DNA of 64,000 nt from Mycolicibacterium phocaicum (lineage in GTDB: Bacteria; Actinomycetota; Actinomycetes; Mycobacteriales; Mycobacteriaceae). Shown here piece by piece: positions 42,726 through 51,507 of this stretch. The position numbers and the translations under genes were made by a program. Every line of letters begins with the position of its first letter. Within the stretch, counting starts at the first letter, position 1. A model generated the notes under the pieces. The model had not been told where the DNA came from and did not search any database. It was given only the letters and a program-made list of their open reading frames with translations. The stretch is from assembly GCF_010731115.1 (NCBI RefSeq), contig NZ_AP022616.1, positions 2,604,001 to 2,668,000 of the forward strand, read 5' to 3'.

Positions 42726-44009
42726 GTGAGTTCCCAGTTCGACGTCGAGACGCCCGAACCGCGGACCACTGACCGCTGGCGGGTGTTCGCGCCCTTACGT
42801 TTCCGCGAATACCGGCTGCTCATCGCGGCCGTCTCACTGTCCATCTTCGCCGAGGGCATGTGGACGGTCGTGGCCGCGCTGCAGGTCATCGCGCTGGACA
42901 ATGATCCGGCTGCGCTGTCCCTCGTCGCGACGTGCGCAGGCGTCGGCCTGGTGGCTTTCGTCCTCGTCGGTGGTATCGCGGCCGACAGGCTCAACCGGCG
43001 CAACATCATCATCACCGTCGAGGTCATCAACCTGGTCGCGGTGTCGACCATTGCTGCCCTCAGTTCGACTGGGACACTGCGCCTTTGGCACATGGCGGTC
43101 GCGGCGACGTGCCTCGGCATCGCCGTGGCCTTCTTCTTCCCGGCCTACAGTGCACTGCTCCCCCGTATCCTGCCGGCCGAACAACTGTTGGCAGCCAACG
43201 GCATCGAGGGCGTCGTGCGTCCCGTGCTGCAGCAGGCCATCGGCCCGGCCGCGGCCGGTGTCCTCGTCGGGCTGACGTTCCCGAGTGTCGGTGCGACCAC
43301 CGTCGCGGTGCTGTTCGGTGTGGGACTGGTGCTGCTGGTGGCGACCCGGCCCACTGCGGTCCCGGCGGATGAGAAACCGGCCGAGCACAAGCACGTACTG
43401 CATGATCTGCGTGAGGGTTTCACGTTCATGACACGCACGCCGTGGCTGTTGTGGACGCTCCTGGTCGCGAGTGTCTACGTGCTGGTGGTGCTGGGACCCA
43501 TCGAGGTGCTGATGCCGTTCATCGCCCAACAACGCTTCGAAGACGGTCCCCGCGCATACGGATTCATCATTGCCGGCTTCGGAATCGGCAGCGCCGTTGG
43601 CGCGCTGGCAGTTTCGTCGGCCCGCATGCCGCGGCGCTATCTGACCGCGATGATGGCGATCTGGGGCCTGGGTGCACTACCCTTGGTCGTGGTCGGCAGC
43701 ACCTGGTCATTCCCCGTCATGCTGGCCGCAACAATCCTCGTCGGAATCGGCGAGGGCGCCAGCATGGTGATCTGGGGGACGCTGCTGCAACTGCGGGTCC
43801 CCACCGAGATGCTGGGCCGGGTCTCGAGCCTCGACTTCTTCGTCTCGCTGGTGTTCATGCCGGTGTCATTCGCCATCGCCGGACCGCTGTCGAAAATCGT
43901 TCCGATGCAGTGGATTTTCGTGGTGTCCGGGGTCCTCCCGGCCATCCTGACGGCCATCGCGTGGGCCGTGGCGCGGATGCGGGCCGACGAACTGGCCCAC
44001 CCGCTTTAG
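42726..44009 (+). CDS. MFS exporter, Tap/macrolide-efflux type
   Basis: A twelve-span MFS protein of 427 aa resembling multidrug exporters such as Tap and MefA-type proteins. FREYRLLIAAVSLSIFAEGMWTVV begins span 1, GIAADRLNRRNIIIT is the loop 2-3 motif, and HDLREGFTFMTRTPWLLWTLL starts the second half. The GTG at 42726 is the first credible start. It stands alone between repeat copies and a perfect hairpin, so it is probably transcribed by itself. Confidence 0.87.
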   Translation: MSSQFDVETPEPRTTDRWRVFAPLRFREYRLLIAAVSLSIFAEGMWTVVAALQVIALDNDPAALSLVATCAGVGLVAFVLVGGIAADRLNRRNIIITVEVINLVAVSTIAALSSTGTLRLWHMAVAATCLGIAVAFFFPAYSALLPRILPAEQLLAANGIEGVVRPVLQQAIGPAAAGVLVGLTFPSVGATTVAVLFGVGLVLLVATRPTAVPADEKPAEHKHVLHDLREGFTFMTRTPWLLWTLLVASVYVLVVLGPIEVLMPFIAQQRFEDGPRAYGFIIAGFGIGSAVGALAVSSARMPRRYLTAMMAIWGLGALPLVVVGSTWSFPVMLAATILVGIGEGASMVIWGTLLQLRVPTEMLGRVSSLDFFVSLVFMPVSFAIAGPLSKIVPMQWIFVVSGVLPAILTAIAWAVARMRADELAHPL

Positions 44010-44011
44010 AT

Positions 44012-44054
44012 TTCGGCGTGATCTGTGACTGTCGGCGTCACAGATCACGCCGAA
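44012..44054. terminator. 18-bp perfect hairpin after the MFS gene
   Basis: TTCGGCGTGATCTGTGAC (44012-44029) and its exact inverse at 44037-44054 with a 7-nt loop. No U-tract; it may terminate the MFS transcript. Confidence 0.75.
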
Positions 44055-44161
44055 TTCGCCAGGCGCTGTCCACCGTTCGGCGGACTGCGCTTCCCGGCAT
44101 TCGTTGGCAGGCTGTGATGACGCATCATCCGCAACGCCGACCTGCCGAGGAGTTCGAACTG

Positions 44162-44566
44162 ATGAAAGTCGCTGCACACCGGAGCAGAATGTTGGGCGCG
44201 GGATTCATCCTGCTCGCGGCGTCCAGCGCGACAAGCGTTTTGGGCGCCTGTGCCGCGGGTGCCGAGCCCACGCCGCCGTCACTGGTGGGTCAGTGGACAC
44301 CGTCCGATGGCACCAACTTGAAGGTCGTCGGTGATACCGGTGTCTGCAAGGGCTTCTTCTACGACAGCAGTACCGGCAAGCCGCTCGATATCGGCGGACC
44401 GATGTCGTGCTCATTGTCGTCGAAAATGGATTCAGATGGCCGCTACCGTCTCGCCGTCACACAAGGACCCAACTCGGCGACCTATCTCGTACGATTCGAC
44501 ACCGCCGATCACGCCACCGTCTATACGAAAAGCGGAACGAAACTCTATGGACTGGAACGGTTCTAA
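44162..44566 (+). CDS. Small lipoprotein, 134 aa
   Basis: N-terminal signal with hydrophobic core ILLAASSATSVLGAC and a lipobox-like LGAC (Cys near residue 28), then a short beta-rich domain of about 100 residues with CKGFFYDSS, MSCSLSS and TYLVRFDTADHATVY. Two further cysteines could pair. ATG 44162 is chosen because GAGGAG lies about 11 nt upstream; an ATG at 44116 would hide the signal peptide. No family recognised. It is followed by another small lipoprotein gene. Confidence 0.75.
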   Translation: MKVAAHRSRMLGAGFILLAASSATSVLGACAAGAEPTPPSLVGQWTPSDGTNLKVVGDTGVCKGFFYDSSTGKPLDIGGPMSCSLSSKMDSDGRYRLAVTQGPNSATYLVRFDTADHATVYTKSGTKLYGLERF

Positions 44567-44643
44567 GTGATCGTTCGATGACACGGGACCTAGGTGCACG
44601 CCACTATTCACGGAAAAATTCAGGTAGAAGAGGAACGCCGGCC

Positions 44644-45018
44644 ATGCTCTCATTGCCAGTCAAAATCGTAGGCACCGTGTTGACGGCCGTCGCCCTGGCG
44701 GTCGGTAGCGCAGCCTGCTCAAATGATTCGGGCGCGAAGCACTCAGGTGGTGCGAGCGCGGCCCGCTCGGTCACCTGTGATGAGTACGCGCAGAAGGAAT
44801 ATGCACCCGCAAGGATCGGCGGGGAATCGCAATCTACCGACATCTCAGAGCTTCTTGACTCGCACAAGCTGCCCCAGTTTGATCTCAAGCTCAATAGCAA
44901 GGTCAAGTCGGCGGTCGAGAAATTCTGCGGGAAACCGAGCCCGAAGGGTGGCCAGCCGGCCAAGCGCAACAACTCCCGGCCGATCAACGACGCCGTCGAC
45001 TGGGATCAACTGTCGTAG
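44644..45018 (+). CDS. Small lipoprotein, 124 aa
   Basis: MLSLPVKIVGTVLTAVALAV is a signal peptide followed by SAAC with the candidate acylated Cys near residue 25 (Ser-Ala-Ala-Cys, a weak lipobox). The mature domain has TCDEYAQKEYAP and VEKFCGKP, one cysteine at each end, as in small periplasmic stress or HdeA-like helical proteins; this is a resemblance only. It lies 77 bp after the first lipoprotein and is followed by a 21-bp perfect hairpin. Confidence 0.75.
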   Translation: MLSLPVKIVGTVLTAVALAVGSAACSNDSGAKHSGGASAARSVTCDEYAQKEYAPARIGGESQSTDISELLDSHKLPQFDLKLNSKVKSAVEKFCGKPSPKGGQPAKRNNSRPINDAVDWDQLS

Positions 45019-45037
45019 CGCTGATCCTCATCCCTGG

Positions 45038-45082
45038 TTTGTGCACGATTTTCCGCGGCACCCGCGGAAAATCGTGCACAAA
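45038..45082. repeat. Interspersed palindrome, family B copy 1 (21-bp perfect arms)
   Basis: The left arm 45038-45058 (TTTGTGCACGATTTTCCGCG...) and right arm 45062-45082 are exact complements with a 3-nt loop. It lies between convergent stops, so it can terminate both genes. A related palindrome is at 57265-57313. Confidence 0.85.
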
Positions 45083-45093
45083 TCCCCGAGTTC

Positions 45094-45609
45094 CTAGCCG
45101 CGGTGGAGGGTGAGCAGGTGCTCGTACACCTGGCCGTTGATGCGGTTGTGGTTGATCTCGTCTTCGGTCAGCTCGCGCCGGATCTTGCCGGGCACTCCGG
45201 CAATCATGGTGCCCGGCGGCACGACGAACCCTTGCGGCACAACGGTTCCGGCCGCGACCAGCGAGCCGGCGCCGATCACGGCGCCGTTGAGCACGATGGC
45301 CCCCATGCCCACCAGGGCGCCGTCCTCCACCGTGCAGCCATGCAGGACCGCGTTGTGCCCGACGCTGACGCCGGCGCCCACCTTGACCGGGAAGCCCGGG
45401 TCGACGTGCACGGTGCAGCCGTCCTGGATGTTGGACCCTTCGCCGATCTCGATGGGCTCGAACTCGGCACGCAGCGTGGTGCCGTACCAGATGCTGGCCC
45501 GCGCGGCGAGCGTCACCTGGCCGAGCACCGATGCGGTCGGCGCGACCCACGCCTCGTCGTGCAGCTGCGGCGCATGGCCCTGGATGGGAAGAATCAACGG
45601 TCCTGACAT
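45094..45609 (-). CDS. Gamma-carbonic-anhydrase-like left-handed beta-helix protein
   Basis: A hexapeptide-repeat trimeric protein of 171 aa. Putative metal ligands His68 (TVHVD), His85 and His90 (GHNAVLHGC) match the gamma-CA pattern. The repeats (VGMGAIVLNGAVIGAGSLVAAGTVV) are regular. The minus-strand -10 TAAACT (revcomp of 45617-45622) lies 7 nt before ATG 45609, predicting a leaderless mRNA; an IS1380 element is inserted exactly there, so native expression is probably altered. Confidence 0.92.
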   Translation of the reverse strand: MSGPLILPIQGHAPQLHDEAWVAPTASVLGQVTLAARASIWYGTTLRAEFEPIEIGEGSNIQDGCTVHVDPGFPVKVGAGVSVGHNAVLHGCTVEDGALVGMGAIVLNGAVIGAGSLVAAGTVVPQGFVVPPGTMIAGVPGKIRRELTEDEINHNRINGQVYEHLLTLHRG

Positions 45610-45623
45610 GCGGCAGAGTTTAG

Positions 45624-47282
45624 CCTCGATCCGTGGACTGACTGATTCTGTGAGGACTTTTCGGTTCTGGTCGGGATCATTTTGCTGTGGGCGGCAGTTA
45701 GCTGCTGGTCTGCCCAGCTTTTCCTGTGGTGTCCTCGGGTTGGGCCTTGCGGCGGTGGTCAGGATGTCACGGTTTGTGGGGGTGGGCGTCCGATCGTGTT
45801 GTGCCACAGTGCAAGCCAGTGTCGGGCCCAGGGCCAGTGGGCGGGTAGGTGCAGGACTGCTCGGCGTTGTGGTCGGGCCAGTCGGGCCGCGATGTTGACG
45901 ATGCGCCGTCGCAGGGTGGCACCGCGGGCAACGGCGTGAGAGCCTCCGGCCAGGACGCCGGTGGCGCGCAGCAGGTTGTGGGCGATGGCCGCGCAGAGGA
46001 TCCAGGCGGAGTTGGCGCCGAACCGCCCCGAGGGCATGTGGGCCAGGGGTCCGTCGATCAGGTCGGCGAACACGGTTTCGATGATCGCGTGGCGACGGTG
46101 GGTGATGTCGGCTTGATCGACCGGTAGGTCGATGTCGGTGAAGAACGGGTGATACCGCCACACCGGAAACAGCCCATCGGCCATGCGCGCATCTTTGACC
46201 CGGCGTACCACCAGTCGTGCGGTGATCGGGGTCTTCGTGGAAGTGAAAGCGGTGTAGGTAGTTTCGGCGACTTCAGCATCAGAAATCCACGCGCCGGTAT
46301 CGGGATCGCGCACTGCACCGGGATAGTTCACCGGTACCCACGCGTCCTGGTCGATCTGCTCGATCGCGGCGGTCAGCGCCGCGGTCTTGGTCAACACGAG
46401 CGAGAACCGGGCCCCGGCACGGCGGCACGCGGACACCACCGCGCTGTTGCCATAGGCCGAGTCGCCGCGCACCAGGATCTGACCAGTGACGCCGGCGGCA
46501 CGGGCGGTAGCCACCGCTTGCGCGATCATCCGGGCCGCTCCCTTGCCGGAGTTGGCCTTGCCCGAGCGCAACCGCGCTCCGGCGATCACCGGGGCGCTGT
46601 GTTCGGTGCTGATCGTGGTCACCAGCGGCGAGAGACCTTTGCGCAGGATCTGGCGGCCGGCGATCTTGGTGTGCCCGTAGCTCGCGCCCTGTTTGGCGTG
46701 TCCGTAGACCGGGCGCAGCAGCGAATCGATATCGATGAACGCACGCTGATCGGCGCCGGGCAGCAACAGCACGCGTTCACACAGGGCACCCAGATGTGCA
46801 CCCAGAACTGACTCCAGTTGACGGGCATGCCCGAAGGTGAACTCCCGCAACAGGGTTCCGATCGTCGAAGGCGCATACACCCCGTCGAAGAGTGTTTTCA
46901 TTCCACCGCTGCGGACCACGTCGAGGTCATCGATACTGTCCGCGCCGACGCACATGCCGGCGATCACCGTCGCCAGCTTCGGTGACGGGTTGGCCGCCCC
47001 GGACTTGATCCGCTCGCTGGTGAAACGAATCTTGTGCTCCAACAACGCCGAAAGGCGACTCTGCTCTGCCAACGTCATCACCGGCACCAGGCCCGCGCAC
47101 GACACGAGATGCTCATCATCAAAGACCGCCGACGACGCGGTGAACCTGTGGGACACTTGCACTGGAAGTGCCTTTCCGAGTTGTGCCGATAAGTGCGTAG
47201 AGAACACTCATCATCCCAGCTCAGAAGGCACTTTCCTCGTTACGACACCCGACCAAACAGTCAGTTCATCGGTGGATCGAGG
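45624..47282 (-). mobile_element. Complete IS1380-family insertion sequence with TTTAG target duplication
   Basis: Ends are imperfect inverted repeats: CCTCGATCCGTGGACTGACTG at the left (45624) and the inverse of CCTCGATCCACCGATGAACT at the right (to 47282). The 5-bp direct repeat TTTAG flanks it (45619-45623 and 47283-47287). Length 1659 bp. It carries one transposase gene. It separates the gamma-CA-like gene from its former upstream DNA. Confidence 0.9.
45759..47207 (-). CDS. IS1380-family transposase
   Basis: A DDE transposase of 482 aa. RAFIDIDSLLRPVYGHAKQGASYG, ILVRGDSAYGNSAVVSACR and a C-terminal ETVFADLIDGPLAHMPSG are characteristic of the IS1380 group and supply the DDE acids. GTG 47207 is used; a GTG at 47162 (before QVSHRFTASS) is an alternative that gives the more usual family N-terminus. 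The frame is intact, so the element may be active. Confidence 0.92.
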   Translation of the reverse strand: MFSTHLSAQLGKALPVQVSHRFTASSAVFDDEHLVSCAGLVPVMTLAEQSRLSALLEHKIRFTSERIKSGAANPSPKLATVIAGMCVGADSIDDLDVVRSGGMKTLFDGVYAPSTIGTLLREFTFGHARQLESVLGAHLGALCERVLLLPGADQRAFIDIDSLLRPVYGHAKQGASYGHTKIAGRQILRKGLSPLVTTISTEHSAPVIAGARLRSGKANSGKGAARMIAQAVATARAAGVTGQILVRGDSAYGNSAVVSACRRAGARFSLVLTKTAALTAAIEQIDQDAWVPVNYPGAVRDPDTGAWISDAEVAETTYTAFTSTKTPITARLVVRRVKDARMADGLFPVWRYHPFFTDIDLPVDQADITHRRHAIIETVFADLIDGPLAHMPSGRFGANSAWILCAAIAHNLLRATGVLAGGSHAVARGATLRRRIVNIAARLARPQRRAVLHLPAHWPWARHWLALWHNTIGRPPPQTVTS

Positions 47283-47384
47283 TTTAGGTCGCACGCCGCT
47301 CCGGCCGGGAGCGTGGCGCAATCTGTGCGGTTCGTGTCGGTTCTGCCACTGGCCCGGTCCCGACCTACCGGCCAGAGTGGTGCG

Positions 47385-48605
47385 GTGACGCTCACCTCGA
47401 CGACCGCGCCGACTCGCGCCGCATGGACGGTGGCCGCCGTCAGTTTCCTCGCCATCCTGGCCGCCGCCGGTTTCCGCGCCGTACCCGGCGTGCTGATGAC
47501 GCCGCTGCACCACGAGTTCGGCTGGTCGCACGCCACGGTGGGCCTGGCGATGTCGGTCAACATGACGCTGTTCGGAGTCACCGCGCCGTTCGCGGCAGCC
47601 CTGATGGACCGGTTCGGGGTCCGGCCGGTGCTGACCGTGGCGCTGGGGTTGATCACGGCCGGTTCGGCGCTGTCGGTCCGGATGACGACCGGCTGGCAAC
47701 TGGTGGCGTGCTGGGGCGTATTGGTCGGCATCGGCACCGGATGCATCTCGATGGGCTTCGTCGCGACCGTCGCCACCCGCTGGTTCGACGAACGGCGCGG
47801 CCTGGTGACCGGCGTGCTGACGGCGGCCAGCGCCACCGGGCAGCTGATCTTCCTGCCGCTCGTCGCCGAGGTCGCGACCCGTCACGGCTGGCGCTGGGCC
47901 TGCCTCATCGTCGCCGCGGCCGCGTTCGCGGTCATCGCACCCGCCCTCATCGTCATGCGCCACCACCCGCCCGCACCCACCGCGGCACCCGCGAACGGCT
48001 TCCGGGCCGCGCTGGACGGGCTCGTCATCGGTGCGCGGGTGCCGGTGTTCTGGCTCCTGGCCGGCAGCTTCGCGATCTGTGGCATGACCACCAACGGGCT
48101 GATCGGCACCCACTTCATCCCTGCCGCGGGCGACCATGGCATGCCGACGACCGTCGCCGCGAGCCTGCTGGCCACCATCGGCGTCCTCGACGTGGCGGGC
48201 ACGGTCTGTTCGGGCTGGCTCACCGACCGGGTTGATCCGCGGCTGCTACTGACCGTCTACTACGTCGGCCGCGGCATTTCGCTGATGCTGCTGCCTTCGC
48301 TGCTTTCTCCGCACGCCGACCCGGGCACCTGGGTGTTCATCGTCTTCTACGGCCTCGACTGGGTTGCCACGGTGCCGCCCACGATCGCGCTGTGCCGCGA
48401 CTACTTCGGTGATCGGTCCCCCGTGGTGTTCGGCTGGGTGTTTGCCGCACATCAGGTCGGCGCCGCGGTCGCAGCGGCCGCAGCCGGCTGGCTCCGGGAC
48501 CTACAAGGTAACTATGACCTGGCCTTTCAACTGGCGGCCGGCTTGTGCGCGGTCGCCGCGGCGCTGTGCTTCAGCGTGCGAAAAGTGCAGGTCAGAACCA
48601 CTTGA
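47385..48605 (+). CDS. MFS transporter, oxalate:formate antiporter-like, 406 aa
   Basis: A twelve-span MFS protein resembling the MCT/OFA group: FRAVPGVLMTPLHHEFGWSHATVGLAMSVN in span 1-2, GPFAAALMDRFG-type loop (APFAAALMDRFGVRPVL), TRWFDERRGLVTGVLTAASATGQ in the central loop and SGWLTDRVDPRLLLTVYY. Such proteins carry monocarboxylates or related anions. GTG 47385 is the best start; upstream codons in the frame belong to the IS end. It follows the IS right end by about 100 bp. Confidence 0.88.
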   Translation: MTLTSTTAPTRAAWTVAAVSFLAILAAAGFRAVPGVLMTPLHHEFGWSHATVGLAMSVNMTLFGVTAPFAAALMDRFGVRPVLTVALGLITAGSALSVRMTTGWQLVACWGVLVGIGTGCISMGFVATVATRWFDERRGLVTGVLTAASATGQLIFLPLVAEVATRHGWRWACLIVAAAAFAVIAPALIVMRHHPPAPTAAPANGFRAALDGLVIGARVPVFWLLAGSFAICGMTTNGLIGTHFIPAAGDHGMPTTVAASLLATIGVLDVAGTVCSGWLTDRVDPRLLLTVYYVGRGISLMLLPSLLSPHADPGTWVFIVFYGLDWVATVPPTIALCRDYFGDRSPVVFGWVFAAHQVGAAVAAAAAGWLRDLQGNYDLAFQLAAGLCAVAAALCFSVRKVQVRTT

Positions 48606-48738
48606 CCAAAACGGACCGCCGGTAGCTGATTTTGCTGTTTCGCAGCGCCAGCCATTACCATTCGACGGGCGCCACGCCCCGGATGGGGTCTCCCCGGTCG
48701 GGCGGGGTGCGCGTCATGAACAGCTGAGGAGCCGAACC

Positions 48739-49485
48739 ATGAAGACTCGCACCAGCAGATTTCTGGGCGTAACCGCGGCCGTCGCCGCCCTGACCGCATC
48801 GCTGCCGCTGGCAGTGTCCGCTTACGCGGACCCGCCGCCGCTGCCGCCGCCGACCAACAAGACGGTGGACCCCCAGGGCCCCGGCTGCGACAAGGTCAAG
48901 GCAGGCATGCCCGACCTGAAGACGTTGGTCAACAAGCCGGTGAGCCAGGTGCTGGCCGCGATTCCGGCGATCAGCACCTTCAACTCGGCGGTGTCCGGTG
49001 GCCTGAACCCCGCCGTGAACATCACCAGCGTCCTGGACAACGGCCCGTACGTGGTCTTCGCGCCCACCAACGAAGCCTTCGCGGCGCTGGACCCGGCCAA
49101 GCTGGAGGCCCTGAAGGCCGACCCGGCCGCGCTGACCAGCCTGGACTACTACCACGTCTTCCTGGGCGTGCTGGGCAATGACACCGTCAAGGGCCAGCGT
49201 CCGACGCAGCAGGGCACCCAGATCAAGGTGACCGGCGACGGCGGCGACATCAAGGTCAACGACACCGCCAAGCTGGTGTGTGGCGCCATCGAGGCGAGCA
49301 ACGCCCGCATCTACGTGATCGACACCGTGCTGGACCTGGCGGACGCCCCGGCCCCGGTCACCGCCGCGGGCAGCGAGACCTCCACCTCGACCTCGGTCAC
49401 CACGGCGACGTCGACCTCGGCAGCGCCGAGCGCCGCTGAGTCGACCTCGGCGACCCCGACCACGACCACGTCGGCTGCGCGCTAG
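48739..49485 (+). CDS. Secreted fasciclin (FAS1) domain protein, MPT70/83-like
   Basis: The signal peptide ends SAYA-DP near residue 30; a proline patch PPPLPPPTNK follows, then a single FAS1 domain (residues 50-190) with H1 motif VVFAPTNEAFAALDP and H2 motif YYHVFLG. A Ser/Thr-rich tail (TSTSTSVTTATSTS...) of about 50 residues ends the protein and may be glycosylated. No lipobox or membrane anchor is seen. GAGGAG precedes ATG 48739. Likely involved in cell-surface adhesion. Confidence 0.92.
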   Translation: MKTRTSRFLGVTAAVAALTASLPLAVSAYADPPPLPPPTNKTVDPQGPGCDKVKAGMPDLKTLVNKPVSQVLAAIPAISTFNSAVSGGLNPAVNITSVLDNGPYVVFAPTNEAFAALDPAKLEALKADPAALTSLDYYHVFLGVLGNDTVKGQRPTQQGTQIKVTGDGGDIKVNDTAKLVCGAIEASNARIYVIDTVLDLADAPAPVTAAGSETSTSTSVTTATSTSAAPSAAESTSATPTTTTSAAR

Positions 49486-49497
49486 CCAGACAAACGA

Positions 49498-49537
49498 AAT
49501 CGGCGCCCCTGCACCACGTTGTGCAGGGGCGCCGATT
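49498..49537. terminator. 17-bp perfect hairpin between convergent genes
   Basis: AATCGGCGCCCCTGCAC (49498-49514) with its inverse at 49521-49537 and a 6-nt loop. It lies between the fasciclin stop and the acyl-CoA dehydrogenase stop. Confidence 0.82.
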
Positions 49538-49550
49538 GGCTTTGTGGGGC

Positions 49551-50693
49551 CTACAGACCCAAGTCGCGGCCGATGATGTCCTTCATGATCTCGGTGGTGC
49601 CACCGAAGATCGTCTGGATGCGGGCGTCGCAGTAGTCGCGGGCCACGCGGTACTCCATCATGTAGCCGTAGCCGCCGTGGAGCTGCACGCAGCCGTCGAT
49701 GACCTTCTTGGCGGTCTCGGTGCAGAACCACTTGGCCTTGGCCGCCTCGACGGCCGACAGGTCGCCGTCGAGCACGCCCTCCAGGCACCGGTCGATGTAC
49801 CGCTCGCACACGTCGAGTTCGGTGTCCATCTCGGCCAGCAGGAACCGGTTGTGCTGGAAGCTGCCGATCGGCTGCCCGAACGCCTTGCGGTCCTTGGCGT
49901 ATTGCAGTGTCTGGCGCCAGGATTCGCGCGCGCCCGCGATCGCCGAGATCGCGATGCCGAGCCGCTCGGAAGGCAGGTTCTGCATCAGGTGGTAGAAGCC
50001 GCGGCCTTCCTGGCCGAGCAGGTTCGCCTGCGGCACCCGCACGTTCTCGAAGTGCAGCTCCGAGGTGTCCTGCGCATGCAGACCCATCTTGTCGAGCTTG
50101 CGGCCCCGCTCGAAGCCTTCCATACCGCGCTCGACGACCAGCAGCGTGAAGCCCTTGTGTCCGGCTTCGGGATTGGTGCGACACACCACCACGACGAGGT
50201 CGCAGTTGATGCCCGACGAGATGAAAGTCTTGGAGCCGTTGATGATCCAGTCGTCGCCGTCGCGCACCGCCGAGGTACGGATGCCCGCCAGGTCACTGCC
50301 GGCGCCGGGCTCGGTCATCGCGACGGCGAGGATCAGTTCGCCGCTGGCGATGCCCGGCATCCACCGTGCCTTCTGCTCGTCGTTCGCAAGGTGGTTGAAA
50401 TACGGTGCGACGACGTCGTTCTGGAGGCTCAGCGACGGCGCCGGGCCGCCGTAGCGGGCCAGTTCCTCGTCGATGACGGCATTGAAGCGGAAGTCGTCGG
50501 ACCCGCCACCGCCGAACTCCTCGGGCATGTTGAACCCGATCAGGCCGTACTTGCCGGCGGCGACGAACGCCGACCGGTCGACCATGCGCTGCTCTTCCCA
50601 CTTCTCGGCGTTGGGGACGAGCTCACGCTCGATGTACTGCCGGGTGGATTCCCGGAGCGCCTCATGCTCCGCTTCGAATACTGTCCGCTTCAC
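49551..50693 (-). CDS. Acyl-CoA dehydrogenase (FadE-type)
   Basis: A 380-aa acyl-CoA dehydrogenase. It has the family's AVAMTEPGAGSDLAGIRTSAV, INGSKTFISSG, QLHGGYGYMMEYRVARDYCDAR and IFGGTTEIMKDIIGRDL. GTG 50693 is supported by GGAGAAG upstream. Last gene of the thiolase-hydratase-dehydrogenase operon read on the minus strand; it starts 13 bp after the hydratase stop. Confidence 0.93.
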   Translation of the reverse strand: MKRTVFEAEHEALRESTRQYIERELVPNAEKWEEQRMVDRSAFVAAGKYGLIGFNMPEEFGGGGSDDFRFNAVIDEELARYGGPAPSLSLQNDVVAPYFNHLANDEQKARWMPGIASGELILAVAMTEPGAGSDLAGIRTSAVRDGDDWIINGSKTFISSGINCDLVVVVCRTNPEAGHKGFTLLVVERGMEGFERGRKLDKMGLHAQDTSELHFENVRVPQANLLGQEGRGFYHLMQNLPSERLGIAISAIAGARESWRQTLQYAKDRKAFGQPIGSFQHNRFLLAEMDTELDVCERYIDRCLEGVLDGDLSAVEAAKAKWFCTETAKKVIDGCVQLHGGYGYMMEYRVARDYCDARIQTIFGGTTEIMKDIIGRDLGL

Positions 50694-50706
50694 GATTTCT
50701 TCTCCG

Positions 50707-51507
50707 TCACTTGGCTTTCCATACAGGCTGACGTTTCTGCGCGAACGCCAGCGGGCCTTCTTTTGCGTCCTCGGACTGCAGCAGGGTGACGAACTCGCGG
50801 TTGGTGCGCTTCCAGCCGTCCTTCTCGTCGGTCACCACGCCGTCGTCGGCGCCGTATGCCACCCGCTTGCTGGCCTGCACGGCCAGCGGCGCGTTGGACG
50901 TGATCCGTTCCGCCAGAGCCAGTGCCGCGTCGACGACGGTGCCGTCGGGGACCACCTGATTGATCAGGCCCCAGCGCAGCGCGTCCGCGGATGTCATGGG
51001 CTCACCGGTGAACAGCAGTTCCAGCGCGACCTTGCGCGGCAGCTGCTCGACGATCCGGAACACGCCGCCGGCACCGGCGATCAGGCCGCGCTTCACTTCC
51101 GGGAGACCGAATTTCGCGCTTTCCTCGGCCACCACCAGGTCACTCGCCAACGCCAGTTCGGAGCCGCCGCCCAGGGCGGTGCCGTTGACGGCCGCGATGG
51201 TGGGCTTGTCGATGAAGTGGCTGACGTAGCCGGCGAAGCCCCAGTCCGTGTGATCGGGGTGGAAGAGGTTCTCGCCGCGCGAGAGCGCCTTGAGATCCGC
51301 ACCGGCACAGAACGATTTGTCGCCGGATCCGGTGATCACGACGGCCCGGATCTCCGGGTCGTCCTGCGCGGCCTGCAGTGCGTCGCCGACACCGATGCTG
51401 ACGGCCTGGTTCACGGCGTTGCGGGCATCGGGCCGGTTGATCGTGATCAGCAGGACGTTGCCGCGCCGCTCGGAGAGGGCGCCCGGTTCGGCGGACACCG
51501 AGGTCAC
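50707..51507 (-). CDS. Enoyl-CoA hydratase
   Basis: Crotonase-family hydratase of 266 aa. Motifs are FCAGADLKALSRG and NGTALGGGSELALASDLVVA (oxyanion hole), and the catalytic Glu pair region is FGLPEVKRGLIAGAGG. GTG 51507 overlaps the thiolase stop as GTGA, so the two are translationally coupled. The substrate is unknown but the operon codes the full set for one beta-oxidation round except the 3-hydroxyacyl dehydrogenase. Confidence 0.93.
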   Translation of the reverse strand: MTSVSAEPGALSERRGNVLLITINRPDARNAVNQAVSIGVGDALQAAQDDPEIRAVVITGSGDKSFCAGADLKALSRGENLFHPDHTDWGFAGYVSHFIDKPTIAAVNGTALGGGSELALASDLVVAEESAKFGLPEVKRGLIAGAGGVFRIVEQLPRKVALELLFTGEPMTSADALRWGLINQVVPDGTVVDAALALAERITSNAPLAVQASKRVAYGADDGVVTDEKDGWKRTNREFVTLLQSEDAKEGPLAFAQKRQPVWKAK

